Of a stretch of DNA of 64,000 nucleotides, positions 9,318 to 19,235 are shown in pieces. The DNA comes from Nitrospirota bacterium (GTDB lineage: Bacteria; Nitrospirota; Thermodesulfovibrionia; Thermodesulfovibrionales; JdFR-88). The notes below the pieces were generated by a model. It made no database searches and had not been told where the DNA came from. It worked only from the letters and a program-made list of their open reading frames with translations. The translations under genes and the position numbers were made by a program. The stretch is taken from positions 37,644 to 101,643 of the forward strand of contig JAKAJM010000001.1 in the NCBI GenBank assembly GCA_021813765.1. Reading direction: 5' to 3'. The stretch's first letter is position 1. The number at the start of each line of letters is the position of its first letter.

Positions 9318-10016
9318 ATGCATATCGAAGACGGGATTCTGCCGCCCAGGGCGTGGGGGTTCTGGTATGGCGTTACATTGCTTTTCATTGTTCCGGGCAT
9401 AAGAGAGATCAAAAGGCGGGTGCGGGAGAACCTGTCATACAAGCCATTTCTTGCCATGGTCGGGGTTGCCGTTTTTGTGATCTCTGCCATGCATTTGCCG
9501 GTCCCTGTGACCGGCTCTTGCTCGCACCCCTGCGGCACGCCGCTTGCGGCCATTATTGTTGGCCCTTTCGCCACTGCCGTGATCTCATTGATCGTTCTTT
9601 TCTTTCAGGCCATCTTCCTGGGGCATGGAGGCATTACCACCATCGGGGCCAACGATTTTTCCATGGGCATAGCCGGAGGGATTTCCGGTTACCTCTGCTG
9701 GAGGCTGGCGAGGCGTTTCAATTCTCCTTTATGGCTGGCTGGCGGCATAGCCGGTTTTGTTGGCGATGTGTTGACGTACCTTACATCCTCGTTCGAGCTG
9801 GCCTTGAGCCTGCATGGGCATATTCCGCTTCTTAAGCAATGGATGATCTTCTTTGCGGGGTATGGCCCAACACAGTTGCCGCTGGCTGTTGCCGAGGCCG
9901 TTTTCACCGCCGCGGTGTTGCAGGTGATGTACAACCGCAGGCCGGACCTGCTGCCAGGCGTAACAGACAGGAAAAAGATTTTCCGCGAAACCGGAAAACC
10001 AGAGATGGAGGGCTAG
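9318..10016 (+). CDS. cbiM: Second CbiM-type cobalt transporter S-component
   Basis: RBS AGGAGGT then MHIEDGILPPRAWGFWYG; SCSHPCGTPLAAI, FLGHGGITTIGANDFSMGIAG. Confidence 0.9.
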   Translation: MHIEDGILPPRAWGFWYGVTLLFIVPGIREIKRRVRENLSYKPFLAMVGVAVFVISAMHLPVPVTGSCSHPCGTPLAAIIVGPFATAVISLIVLFFQAIFLGHGGITTIGANDFSMGIAGGISGYLCWRLARRFNSPLWLAGGIAGFVGDVLTYLTSSFELALSLHGHIPLLKQWMIFFAGYGPTQLPLAVAEAVFTAAVLQVMYNRRPDLLPGVTDRKKIFRETGKPEMEG

Positions 10017-10022
10017 TGCCAT

Positions 10023-10346
10023 ATGAGGACAGATAAAGATGGCGCGGTGGAAACTGCACCCTGGTTTGATCCCTTTACGCGCTGGATGCTGATAATCATG
10101 TTCACCATACTGGCAATAATTTTCGTTGCGGCCAAATACATGGACGTGCATAACATGCAAGGAGGCGGCACAGACGATACGGTCAACGCCATGGCTTCCA
10201 GGGTGGCTGGTGCGAAGGCCGCCCACCCGTTCGTCAACTTGCCAGGCGACGCCCAGGTTGGAGCTTTTTCAGTTGCCAACTTCTTCGCCGGCCTGATCGT
10301 AGGGCACAATTGGAAAAAGCTGTTTGAAATGGAAAAGAAGGATTGA
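10023..10346 (+). CDS. CbiN-like small membrane protein of cobalt transport
   Basis: Two predicted TM segments, directly downstream of cbiM in the riboswitch operon. Confidence 0.55.
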   Translation: MRTDKDGAVETAPWFDPFTRWMLIIMFTILAIIFVAAKYMDVHNMQGGGTDDTVNAMASRVAGAKAAHPFVNLPGDAQVGAFSVANFFAGLIVGHNWKKLFEMEKKD

Positions 10347-10419
10347 CGTGCAATATGCGGCTCGCACTTAAACGGCTGCCTGGCATAACTTGCATTTACA
10401 AAAAGGAAGACGGCCTCAA

Positions 10420-10686
10420 ATGAACTACAAGTATTTCGTGCACCGGGACTGCGCTTTTTTTCCGTGCCATGATATCGTGGAATGGAAGTCGTGTCTTTTT
10501 TGCTGGTGCCCTCTATATCTTCTAGACTGTGGCGGGGATTTCACTTTTAAAAGCGGTATAAAAGACTGCTCCAACTGCATTATCCCCCATTCTGAAGGGG
10601 GATATGATTATGTCCTCCAAATTATAAACGGAATGAGGCGGGAGATCATGGAAATCATCACATCAAAAAGAGGATGCCAGTGTTGA
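10420..10686 (+). CDS. Cysteine-rich small domain protein (cobalamin-cluster type)
   Basis: YKYFVHRDCAFFPCHDIVEWKSCLFCWCPLYLLDCGGDFTFKSGIKDCSNCIIPHSEGGYDYV; dense Cys motifs. Confidence 0.75.
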   Translation: MNYKYFVHRDCAFFPCHDIVEWKSCLFCWCPLYLLDCGGDFTFKSGIKDCSNCIIPHSEGGYDYVLQIINGMRREIMEIITSKRGCQC

Positions 10687-10705
10687 CGTCAGAAAGGAAA
10701 AAGAC

Positions 10706-11476
10706 ATGAGAGCGGCAAGGCGCCTTGAAGGCCTGTTGATATTCTTTTTTATCTCCATCTTGTTTTTGCTTCCCGTGCGGGCCTACGCAACACATCCGCT
10801 CATAACCGATGACGCCTATACCCAGGGAAAAGGCAATAAAGAGACGGAACTTGATATGGAATATTCCATGAACGAGGATGGGCAGACCAGGCAGGAGGTG
10901 TATCAACTCAAATCCATAATTTCTTATGGAACATCACAAAATGCTGACATTGTCCTTACTGTGCCATATTGGTTTCTTCATGCCGGCGGTCAGACAGCGG
11001 ACGGGCTTTCTGATGTTACCTTTGAGTACAAATACCGGTTTTATGAAAAGGACAATTTTCTGATGGCTTTGAAGCCGGGCATCTCCTTTCCCACAGGGGA
11101 TGCCGCCCAAGGTCTTGGCGCGGGCAGACCCAATTACTGGCTCACACTGATAAGTACGCTGGAGGCGAAGCAGAATTTGCTTTTCCATGCCAACGCTCAA
11201 TTCATTTACCAGCCCAACACTTCCGGATATATAGAGAAGGCCTTTAGCCTTACCGTGGCCACAGAATACCGGTTCGCTAAAAAAATAAGACTGGTGGGCA
11301 ACATAGGCACGAGCAATAATCCGGGAATGGTCAGCCTTACGCCCAAAAATTTCATTCTGGCGGGTCTTGTCTATTCCCCATCCGGGAGCTTAGACATTGA
11401 TGGTGGCGTAAAGGCCGCGTTCAGCCGCCCCGGAGGCAATTACGGGCTGCTGTTCGGACTGACAAAAAGATTTTAA
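10706..11476 (+). CDS. Outer-membrane beta-barrel protein, possibly a transporter (phenol MetA-deg-like fold)
   Basis: Signal peptide, THPLITDDAYTQGKGNKETELDMEY start, alternating beta pattern, C-terminal LLFGLTKRF. Confidence 0.65.
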   Translation: MRAARRLEGLLIFFFISILFLLPVRAYATHPLITDDAYTQGKGNKETELDMEYSMNEDGQTRQEVYQLKSIISYGTSQNADIVLTVPYWFLHAGGQTADGLSDVTFEYKYRFYEKDNFLMALKPGISFPTGDAAQGLGAGRPNYWLTLISTLEAKQNLLFHANAQFIYQPNTSGYIEKAFSLTVATEYRFAKKIRLVGNIGTSNNPGMVSLTPKNFILAGLVYSPSGSLDIDGGVKAAFSRPGGNYGLLFGLTKRF

Positions 11477-11518
11477 CAGAGAAAAAGTGGAAGGATCTTT
11501 AAAATAAGGCTCTGTTTT

Positions 11519-11983
11519 TCAGGCCTTGCCCTTGCCCTCGAAGAGGTTTTTCACTTCCTGCATGAGCTCGCCTATGTCCTTGAAATGGCGGTAAACGGAG
11601 GCAAACCTTACATAGGCAACCATGTCCAGTCCCTTGAGGGCGGACATGACCTCCTCGCCTATCAGGGAGCTTGGGACCTCCTTGACGCCAAGCGCCAGCA
11701 CCTTTCTTTCTATGGTGTTCACTGCGTCCTCAAGCTGCTGGGTGGAGACGGGCCTCTTGCCGCATGCCATCTTGAGCCCGTGAAGTATCTTCTGGCGCTC
11801 GAAGGGCTCTCTCCTGCCGTCCTTCTTTACAACAAGGGGCATCACCTCTTCTATGCGCTCGTAGGAGGTAAAGCGCCGTTCGCATCCCAGGCACTCCCTG
11901 CGGCGGCGTATCAGGTCCCCGTCCTTGCTTGTCCTGGAATCTATTACCTTGTCTTCAAGATGGCCGCAGAAGGGGCATTTCAT
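11519..11983 (-). CDS. nrdR: Transcriptional regulator NrdR
   Basis: [43 protein letters not shown] zinc ribbon plus ATP-cone. Confidence 0.97.
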   Translation of the reverse strand: MKCPFCGHLEDKVIDSRTSKDGDLIRRRRECLGCERRFTSYERIEEVMPLVVKKDGRREPFERQKILHGLKMACGKRPVSTQQLEDAVNTIERKVLALGVKEVPSSLIGEEVMSALKGLDMVAYVRFASVYRHFKDIGELMQEVKNLFEGKGKA

Positions 11984-12053
11984 ATTGAGCCGAAGATGGG
12001 GAAACCCGTAAAAAGGACCGGCTGTTTCATTTAATCAAAGATCCCTCCGGGGG

Positions 12054-13292
12054 TTAATAGACGGGAAACCGCCTCGTAAGCTCCCCTACCTTGCCGCTTA
12101 TCTCCTTAAGCCTGGAGTCGTCCTGCCTGTTCTGGAGCGCCTCGTCTATATACTGCGCTATCAGGCGCATCTCGGCATCCTCCATCCCCCTTGACGTAAC
12201 GCAGGGCGTGCCTATGCGTATGCCGCTTGTGATGGTGGCCGGGCGAGGGTCGTAAGGAATGGCGTTTTTGTTGAGCGAGATGCCCGCCTTGTCCAGCGCG
12301 GCCTCCGCTTCCTGGCCGGTAATTCCCTTGTTGTTAAGGTCAATGAGCATCAGGTGGTTGTCCGTGCCGCCGGAGACCAGGTTGAATCCCTTCAGCATGA
12401 GCTCGCCTGCAAGGGTCTTTGCGTTTTTGATTATCTTTTGCTGGTAGACCCTGAAGTCCTCCTGCAAGGCCTCCTTAAGCGCGACGGCCTTTGCGGCTAT
12501 CACGTGCACAAGGGGCCCCCCCTGAATGCCCGGGAAGATCATCTTGTCTATCGCTTTTGCGTGCTCCTGCTTGCACATGATGAGCCCGCCGCGCGGCCCG
12601 CGGAGCGTCTTGTGCGTGGTAGTGGTGACGAAGTCGGCATGGGGTATGGGAGAAGGGTGAAGCCCCGCCGCCACAAGCCCCGCGATGTGGGCGATGTCGG
12701 CCACCAGAAAGGCTCCGGCCTCGCGCGCTATGCGGCCGAAGGCCTCGAAATCTATTATCCTCGGGTAGGCGCTTGCCCCTACCAGGATTATCCTGGGCTT
12801 GTGCTCAAGCGCCAGCTTGCGCACCTCCTCGTAATCTATGCGCCCCGTATCGCGGTCCAGCCCGTAGGCAACGCGCTTGTAAAGCATCCCGGAGAAGTTG
12901 GCGGTGGCCCCGTGGCTCAAATGCCCGCCGTGGCTAAGGCTCATGCCCATTATGGTGTCGCCAGGCTTGGCGAAGGCAAAATACACGGCCATGTTGGCCT
13001 GGGTGCCGGAATGGGGCTGGACGTTCACATGCTCCGCCCCGAAAAGCTCTTTCGCCCTCTCAATGGCCAGCCTTTCGACTATGTCCGCATATTCGCACCC
13101 GCCGTAATACCTTTTGCCCGGGTATCCCTCCGCGTACTTGTTAGTGAAAACGGAGCCCTGGGCCTCCATCACCGCATAGCTTGCGTAGTTTTCAGAGGCT
13201 ATGAGAAGGAGCTTTTCCCGCTCCCTGCCGTTTTCCTTCTCTATCGCGTCAAATATCTCGGGGTCGGTCTCTTTAAGCCTGTCTCGGTTCAT
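12054..13292 (-). CDS. glyA: Serine hydroxymethyltransferase
   Basis: [18 protein letters not shown] motif; full-length GlyA. Confidence 0.97.
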   Translation of the reverse strand: MNRDRLKETDPEIFDAIEKENGREREKLLLIASENYASYAVMEAQGSVFTNKYAEGYPGKRYYGGCEYADIVERLAIERAKELFGAEHVNVQPHSGTQANMAVYFAFAKPGDTIMGMSLSHGGHLSHGATANFSGMLYKRVAYGLDRDTGRIDYEEVRKLALEHKPRIILVGASAYPRIIDFEAFGRIAREAGAFLVADIAHIAGLVAAGLHPSPIPHADFVTTTTHKTLRGPRGGLIMCKQEHAKAIDKMIFPGIQGGPLVHVIAAKAVALKEALQEDFRVYQQKIIKNAKTLAGELMLKGFNLVSGGTDNHLMLIDLNNKGITGQEAEAALDKAGISLNKNAIPYDPRPATITSGIRIGTPCVTSRGMEDAEMRLIAQYIDEALQNRQDDSRLKEISGKVGELTRRFPVY

Positions 13293-13744
13293 TCTTTCGA
13301 GGTCTTCTCCTCTATGTTCGTTATCTTCATGAGCCTGCCTGCGTGCCTTCCTCCCTCGAATGCGGTGTCAAGCCAGACCCCGAGCACCTCGCGCGCCATT
13401 ACAGGCCCGATGATCCTGCCGCCAAGGACAAGTATGTTCGAGTCGTTATGCTGGCGGCTGAGCCTTGCGCTAAGCGGCTCGGAGCACAGGGCCGCCCTGA
13501 TGCCGGGGAACTTGTTGGCCACTATGCTCATGCCTATCCCGGTGCCGCAGATGAGCACCCCCCTGTCCGCCTGCCCGCCGGACACAAGCAGGGATACCTT
13601 CTCTCCGAAATCCGGATAATCGACCGGGCCGGCGGAGCCTTCCGGCCCCACGTCTATCAGGCTTATCCCCTGGTCCCTGATGAACCCGGCAAGCTCTTTT
13701 TTCAGATCGGCCCCGGCATGGTCGGAACCAATGGCAATGATCAT
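13289..13744 (-). CDS. rpiB: Ribose-5-phosphate isomerase B
   Basis: [32 protein letters not shown]. Confidence 0.95.
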   Translation of the reverse strand: MIIAIGSDHAGADLKKELAGFIRDQGISLIDVGPEGSAGPVDYPDFGEKVSLLVSGGQADRGVLICGTGIGMSIVANKFPGIRAALCSEPLSARLSRQHNDSNILVLGGRIIGPVMAREVLGVWLDTAFEGGRHAGRLMKITNIEEKTSKE

Positions 13745-13909
13745 GGTCTGTTATGATAAATAAGTTTAAAACCAGTAGTCAAGAAAACCGCCCCTGCCGG
13801 CCGCCCCACGGGGCCGCGCCCCGCGCGGCTTATCCGTTTGACAAAGGGAACGGGCAAATTTTATATTAAAAATCAGCACAATTTTCAGGAAAAAGAGAGG
13901 GCTTTACAT

Positions 13910-15022
13910 ATGTGCCGTCTTGCCGCAATAACGGCCTCGGAATACTTTTCGCCCATGGAAAACATCCATGCCCTGGAGACCATGAAGGAAGGCCACGATG
14001 GCTCCGGAATGGGCCTTATGCTCAAGCGCCTGGGCGGGTTTGCCGAACCGCTCAAGGGTTACCCGGCGCTCTCCGGCATCTGCTCCGCAGACGGCCTCAA
14101 GGAGCTGGACGGCTTCATGAAGGCGAGGGGCTTCAGGGAAGTCCACATGTGGAGCCCCAAAGTGAGGCCCGTGCCCGGCATAGAGAAAAAAGACAGCTAT
14201 TTCGCCAAATTCTACGACTACCCGTCCCGCTACAAGGAAAGCCCCATTAAGGAGAAGGAGGCGCTCCTGCTTCAGACGAGGCTGGCGCTTAGGCAGATGG
14301 GGGAGAAGGACGAGTCCATAGTCGTATTTTCCTTTTACCCGGACGTGCTTACGCTCAAGGAGGTGGGCGACCCGCTTGCCCTTGGGGAGTTCTTCGGGCT
14401 TGAGGACGGCCAGCTCAAGGCCAAGATAGTGCTGGCCCAGGGAAGGCAGAACACAAACTACGACATAAACCTGTATGCTTGCCACCCGTTTTTCATCCAG
14501 GGTTTCGGCTCCATGACCAACGGCGAAAACACCGCCTTTGTGCCCATAAGGGAATACCTTATGAGCCGTGGCGTGCCGGGCTATACGGGCTACCAGAGCG
14601 ACAGCGAGGTTTTCACGCACATCCTCCACTACACGGTGCGGGAGCTTGGATTTCCCCTTTCTTATTATAAGGACATAATCACCCCGCTTAAGCGCGGTGA
14701 GATGGAGGCCAGAACGGACAGGGAGGCGCTCATGCTGATGAGGCAGTCCCTGCGGATGCTTGTCATTGACGGGCCCAACTGCATCATCGGCTTTACGCCC
14801 GATGGGAGCTGTTTCATGGCTCAGGATTCAAAGAAGCTCCGTCCGGGGGCGGTAGGAGGAGTTCCGGGAAAGTACGCGTTCATGTCGGAGGAATGCGGGC
14901 TAGACAAGGCGGTCCCGCAAAGGGACAGGTCCCTTGACGTATTCCCCATGAAATACGACTTTGTTACCGTGCCCAGCGACGCGCCGGAGGTAAAGGTTTG
15001 GAACCAGTTGAAGGGTTTTTAA
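13910..15022 (+). CDS. Glutamate synthase class II glutamine amidotransferase domain, stand-alone
   Basis: MCRLAAI with N-terminal Cys nucleophile; GFGSMTNGENTAFVPIREYL; GYQSDSEVFTHIL. Start ATG 13910. Confidence 0.85.
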   Translation: MCRLAAITASEYFSPMENIHALETMKEGHDGSGMGLMLKRLGGFAEPLKGYPALSGICSADGLKELDGFMKARGFREVHMWSPKVRPVPGIEKKDSYFAKFYDYPSRYKESPIKEKEALLLQTRLALRQMGEKDESIVVFSFYPDVLTLKEVGDPLALGEFFGLEDGQLKAKIVLAQGRQNTNYDINLYACHPFFIQGFGSMTNGENTAFVPIREYLMSRGVPGYTGYQSDSEVFTHILHYTVRELGFPLSYYKDIITPLKRGEMEARTDREALMLMRQSLRMLVIDGPNCIIGFTPDGSCFMAQDSKKLRPGAVGGVPGKYAFMSEECGLDKAVPQRDRSLDVFPMKYDFVTVPSDAPEVKVWNQLKGF

Positions 15023-15024
15023 GT

Positions 15025-16677
15025 TTGAATCTGAAGGAAAAGAACCATCAGCTCACGCTGAAGGAATTCCCATACACGGTAAACTGGCGGGACGACCGCT
15101 GCACCAGGTGCGGCAAGTGCACCGCGGTCTGCCCGGTAAAGGCCATCGTGCCAAGCGTCCGGGTGGAGCGGGTGGTCAGCTCCGAAGGTATTTCCCCCAC
15201 CCCCAAGGTCACCAGGAAGGTGACCCCCATCGTAAGCCAGGTAAACGACATAGAGCGCTACTGCACGGGCTGCGCCATGTGCCAGTTCGTGTGCCCCAAT
15301 GCCGCAATAGAGCCGGAGTTCAACCCGGAGCACAAGTTCCTGCAGTTCAAAAACAAGGGCGGAGATGCCTACAAGCGGGGCGGAAGGAGAAACGACCCCG
15401 GCCCCTCCACCCTGGACAAGCTCAAATTCACCCGCATATCCATGCTCACCGACCCGGCCCTGGACGCCGGGCGGCATGAGTTCCATCTGAGGACGTTCCT
15501 TGGCAGGATACTGCCTCCGGAAGGCCTTCCCCTTAAAGCGGAAGGCGGCAGGCTGGTGGTGGACAAGGCCAGCGATGTCTTCGTCCCGCCCGTAAGGGAA
15601 GTCTACCCGATAATGATAGGAAGCATGTCCGTGGGCGCCCTCTCGCCGCCGATGTGGGAAGGGCTTGCGATGGGCGTGGCGTATCTTAACGAGGAACTCG
15701 GCATGCCGGTGGTCATGGCCTCCGGCGAGGGCGGCATGCCGCCAAGGCTCCTGAAGTCGCGGTTCCTCAAGTACTACATACTCCAGATAGCCTCCGGCTA
15801 TTTCGGATGGGACGAGATAATCCGCTCGCTGCCTCACATGGTGGAGGACCCCGCGGCGATAGAGATAAAGTACGGGCAGGGGGCAAAACCCGGAGACGGC
15901 GGCCTCCTTATGTCCTACAAGGTGCTCAAGCTCATATCGAGCATCAGGGGCGTGCCCATGTTCGTGGACCTGGCCTCGCCCCCGACCCACCAGACGAAAT
16001 ACTCCATCGAGGAGGCCGTGGCCAAGATGATACAGTCCATGTCCATGGCCTGGGGGTTCAGGGTGCCCGTCTATCCGAAGATATCCGGAACGAGGACGGC
16101 AAAGGCGGTGCTCAATAACCTGGCCAGGAACCCGTACGCCGCGGCGCTTTCGATAGACGGCGAGGACGGCGGCACCGGCGCGGCCTATAACGTCTCTATG
16201 GACAAGATGGGCCATCCGATAGCCTCTAACATAAGGGAGTGCTACCTGGACCTGGTAAAGCAGGGCAAGCAGAACGAGCTGCCCCTGATCGCGGCCGGCG
16301 GCATAGGCAAGAAGGGCAACCTGGCGGCAAACGCGGCGGCCCTTATCATGCTTGGGGCGTCGATGGTGTCTGTCGGCAAGTACCTGATGCAGGCAACAGC
16401 GGGCTGCCTGGGGGACGAGAACAACCGCTGCAACCTCTGCAACACCGGCAGGTGCCCGAGAGGTATCACTACGCAGGACCCAAAACTCTACAGGAGGCTT
16501 GATTCCTCCAGGGTGGCCGAGCGGCTTGTGGACGTGTTCAAGGCGGCCGACACGGAGCTTAAGAAGATCTTTGCGCCCATGGGCAGGAGCACGGAGCTTC
16601 CCATAGGGATGTCCGACGGCCTGAGCGTGAGCGACAAGGCCATAGCGGAAAGGCTTGGCATCAGCTATGTCTGCTAA
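15025..16677 (+). CDS. Glutamate synthase FMN-binding central domain fused to N-terminal 2x[4Fe-4S] ferredoxin
   Basis: CTRCGKCTAVCPVKA and CTGCAMCQFVCPNAA; EDGGTGAA and GGIGKKGNLAANAAALIMLGA FMN barrel; C-terminal CNLCNTGRCPRGI. TTG start approximate. Confidence 0.85.
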   Translation: MNLKEKNHQLTLKEFPYTVNWRDDRCTRCGKCTAVCPVKAIVPSVRVERVVSSEGISPTPKVTRKVTPIVSQVNDIERYCTGCAMCQFVCPNAAIEPEFNPEHKFLQFKNKGGDAYKRGGRRNDPGPSTLDKLKFTRISMLTDPALDAGRHEFHLRTFLGRILPPEGLPLKAEGGRLVVDKASDVFVPPVREVYPIMIGSMSVGALSPPMWEGLAMGVAYLNEELGMPVVMASGEGGMPPRLLKSRFLKYYILQIASGYFGWDEIIRSLPHMVEDPAAIEIKYGQGAKPGDGGLLMSYKVLKLISSIRGVPMFVDLASPPTHQTKYSIEEAVAKMIQSMSMAWGFRVPVYPKISGTRTAKAVLNNLARNPYAAALSIDGEDGGTGAAYNVSMDKMGHPIASNIRECYLDLVKQGKQNELPLIAAGGIGKKGNLAANAAALIMLGASMVSVGKYLMQATAGCLGDENNRCNLCNTGRCPRGITTQDPKLYRRLDSSRVAERLVDVFKAADTELKKIFAPMGRSTELPIGMSDGLSVSDKAIAERLGISYVC

Positions 16678-19036
16678 AAGAGAGATGAAGGACCAGGGGA
16701 ACATGGTTGAGATAAATGGAAATATCGACGGGCGGAGGGTAAGCTCCCGCGTCCTTGAGGAGCGCGTACAGGAAGCGGTAAAGGAAGGCGCAAGGGAGCT
16801 CCATATAATAGCGGACGGCCAGCACGGCATAGGCGGACGCATCTGGCCCAGGGAGGCCGCGGTGCGCATCACCGTCGAGGGGCCGGTGGGGCAGAGGCTT
16901 GGCAGCATGGGCATGGAAGGCACGCACATCGTCGTAAACGGAGGCGTTTCTGACGATGTGGGCTGGGTAAACTGCGGCGCGAGGATAACCGTTCTTGGCG
17001 ATGTCACCAACGGCGCGCACAACGCGGCGGCCCAGGGCGTGCTCTACGTGCAGGGCAGCGCCGGGGCCCGCTCCGACACGCTTACAAAGCATAACCCCAG
17101 GTTCGAGCCGCCGCAGTCCTGGTATTTCAGGAACGTGGGCGACTCCTTCGCGGAGTTCAAGGCGGGGGGCATCTCGGTGGTCTGCGGCGTGGAGCCCAGG
17201 GACCCGGACAACATCCTTGGCTACCGCCCGTGCGTGGGCATGGTCGGGGGCGTCATCTACTTCCGGGGGCCGATAAAGGGTTTCAGCGCGGCTGACGTAA
17301 GGCTTGCCGAACTCACGGATGATGAATGGATCTGGCTCAAGGACAATCTGAAGCCCTTCCTCAAGGCCATCGAGCGCGATGGCCATTACGGGGCGCTCAC
17401 AAAAGACAAGGACGAGTGGAAAAAACTTGTGGCCCGCACCCCGGCGGAAAAGGCGCAGGACAAAAAGAAAAAGGCCGGGGTTGAGGAGTTCGTCAGGGAC
17501 ATATGGGAAAAGGAAGTGGGCGAGGGCGGCATATTCGCACCCTTCCTTACGCATGAAAAAGGCCTTCTCCCCTATATAACGACCGGCGCGGACAGGCGGA
17601 ACAGGCCTGTATGGGAGAACGAGAAATACAGCCCCCCGTGCTCCTATAACTGCCCGACGCACATACCGACCCACAAGAGGACCGCGCTCATCAGGGCGGG
17701 TAAGCTCCAGGAGGCGCTTGAATACGTGCTTCAGTACAGCCCGCTTCCGGCAACGGTCTGCGGCCAGATATGCCCGAACCTCTGCATGCAAAGCTGCACA
17801 AGGGGGGTGGCGTTCGACTCTCCGCTGAGCATAGACAAGCTGGGCAGCCTCTCACTTGAGGTAAAGGCGCCCAAACCGGCCAAAAAGACAGGCCACAAGA
17901 TTGCCGTCGTGGGCGGAGGCCCGGGCGGGCTTTCGGCAGCGTGGCAGCTTGCGCTCAAGGGCCACCAAGTGGACCTCTACGAGGCCGAAGGGAAGCTGGG
18001 CGGAAAGCTTGAGCTCTGCATCCCCAGGGAAAGGCTGCCGCAGAAGGTTCTCAAAAAGGAGCTCTCCAGGTTCGAGGAGATAGGGGTAAATATCCATCTG
18101 AAGGCCAGGGTAGACAGCAAAAAGTTCGAAAAGATCGCGAAGGCCCATGAGGTGGTTGTGGTGGCCTGCGGCGCCCATAAGCCAAGGGTCATAACCTTCG
18201 AGGGCTCTAACAGTGCGGTTTCGGCCTATGAGTTCCTGCGGGGCATAAACCTGGGGGACAAGCCAAGGCTGAAGGGGAAAAACGTTGCCATAATAGGAGC
18301 GGGCAACGTGGGCATGGACGTGGCCGTGCAGGCCATGCGCTGCGGGGCCGCATCCGTAACCGCCGTGGACATCCAGAAGCCCGCGGCTTTTGGCAAGGAG
18401 ATGGAGGCCGCCTCCGCGCTTGGCACGCAGTTCCTTTGGCCCAAATTCTCCGAGAGATACGACAAGAAAACAAAGACGCTTCATTTCAAGGACGGCTCCT
18501 CGCTGCCTGCGGACCTGCTTGTCATCGCTGTGGGCGAGACCCCAATAGTGGACTTCCTGCCCGAAACGATAGACCGGGACAGAAACGGCTGGGTAAAGGC
18601 GGACGCAAACGGGCAGACCACCGAGCCCGGGGTCTATGCGATAGGCGACGCGACAAGGCCCGGCCTGGTTACAAACGCCATAGGGCAGGGCAGGGAGACG
18701 GCGGAGGCCATACATGCGGCTCTCATGCATTACGATTACATGCCGGAGGTAAAGTCCCCCATACCTTACGACAGGATAAAAACGGTTTACTACGAGGCCA
18801 GACAGACAGGCGCACCCGCATACGACGCAAAATGCGATGCCGACCGGTGCCTGTCCTGCGGGAGCTGCCGCGACTGCCACATGTGCGAGAACGCCTGCTA
18901 CTGGGGGGCCATATCCAGGGTTGAGAAGCCTGGCGGAGGGTTCGAGTACGTGGTGGACGGCGATAAGTGCATCGGCTGCGGATTCTGCGCGGGCATCTGC
19001 CCGTGCGGCGTCTGGGAGATGAAGGAAAATATTTAG
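16655..19036 (+). CDS. GXGXG (GltB C-terminal) domain fused to GltD-like FAD/NAD(P)H oxidoreductase with C-terminal ferredoxin
   Basis: GXGXG-type beta-helix (MGMEGTHIVVNGGVSDDVGW..., GARITVLGDVTNGAHN); CSYNCPTHIPTHKR, AVVGGGPGGLSAAWQLA, AIIGAGNVGMDVA; CIGCGFCAGICPCGVWEM. Confidence 0.85.
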   Translation: MASAMSAKREMKDQGNMVEINGNIDGRRVSSRVLEERVQEAVKEGARELHIIADGQHGIGGRIWPREAAVRITVEGPVGQRLGSMGMEGTHIVVNGGVSDDVGWVNCGARITVLGDVTNGAHNAAAQGVLYVQGSAGARSDTLTKHNPRFEPPQSWYFRNVGDSFAEFKAGGISVVCGVEPRDPDNILGYRPCVGMVGGVIYFRGPIKGFSAADVRLAELTDDEWIWLKDNLKPFLKAIERDGHYGALTKDKDEWKKLVARTPAEKAQDKKKKAGVEEFVRDIWEKEVGEGGIFAPFLTHEKGLLPYITTGADRRNRPVWENEKYSPPCSYNCPTHIPTHKRTALIRAGKLQEALEYVLQYSPLPATVCGQICPNLCMQSCTRGVAFDSPLSIDKLGSLSLEVKAPKPAKKTGHKIAVVGGGPGGLSAAWQLALKGHQVDLYEAEGKLGGKLELCIPRERLPQKVLKKELSRFEEIGVNIHLKARVDSKKFEKIAKAHEVVVVACGAHKPRVITFEGSNSAVSAYEFLRGINLGDKPRLKGKNVAIIGAGNVGMDVAVQAMRCGAASVTAVDIQKPAAFGKEMEAASALGTQFLWPKFSERYDKKTKTLHFKDGSSLPADLLVIAVGETPIVDFLPETIDRDRNGWVKADANGQTTEPGVYAIGDATRPGLVTNAIGQGRETAEAIHAALMHYDYMPEVKSPIPYDRIKTVYYEARQTGAPAYDAKCDADRCLSCGSCRDCHMCENACYWGAISRVEKPGGGFEYVVDGDKCIGCGFCAGICPCGVWEMKENI

Positions 19037-19235
19037 AAAAGGGGGCGGGTTTTTACCCGTCCCCACCTGCCCGCCGCAGTTTCATGGAAGCGCAGCCGGT
19101 ATCGCGCCCCGAAAGTCCCCGGCAAAATTATTTGTCATTCCCGCAAGCAACAGCGCGCCGGGAATCCAGCCTTTTAAGGCCGGTTCCGCCCTTTTTTCCT
19201 TCGGAAATTCTTGATAGAAAGGGAGTATTTGATTC

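Noticed and set aside
12354-13619. 421-aa plus-strand ORF opposite glyA/rpiB
   Set aside because: Antisense to two highly conserved genes; spans both and has no domain signature.
15019-17022. 667-aa minus-strand ORF opposite the glutamate synthase genes
   Set aside because: Shadow ORF in GC-rich coding DNA; low-complexity His/Arg/Gly-rich translation with no recognisable domain, while the plus-strand frames carry clear enzyme motifs.
16661-19066. Long minus-strand ORFs (376 aa and 404 aa) opposite the GXGXG-GltD fusion
   Set aside because: Same codon-bias artefact as the other antisense ORFs.
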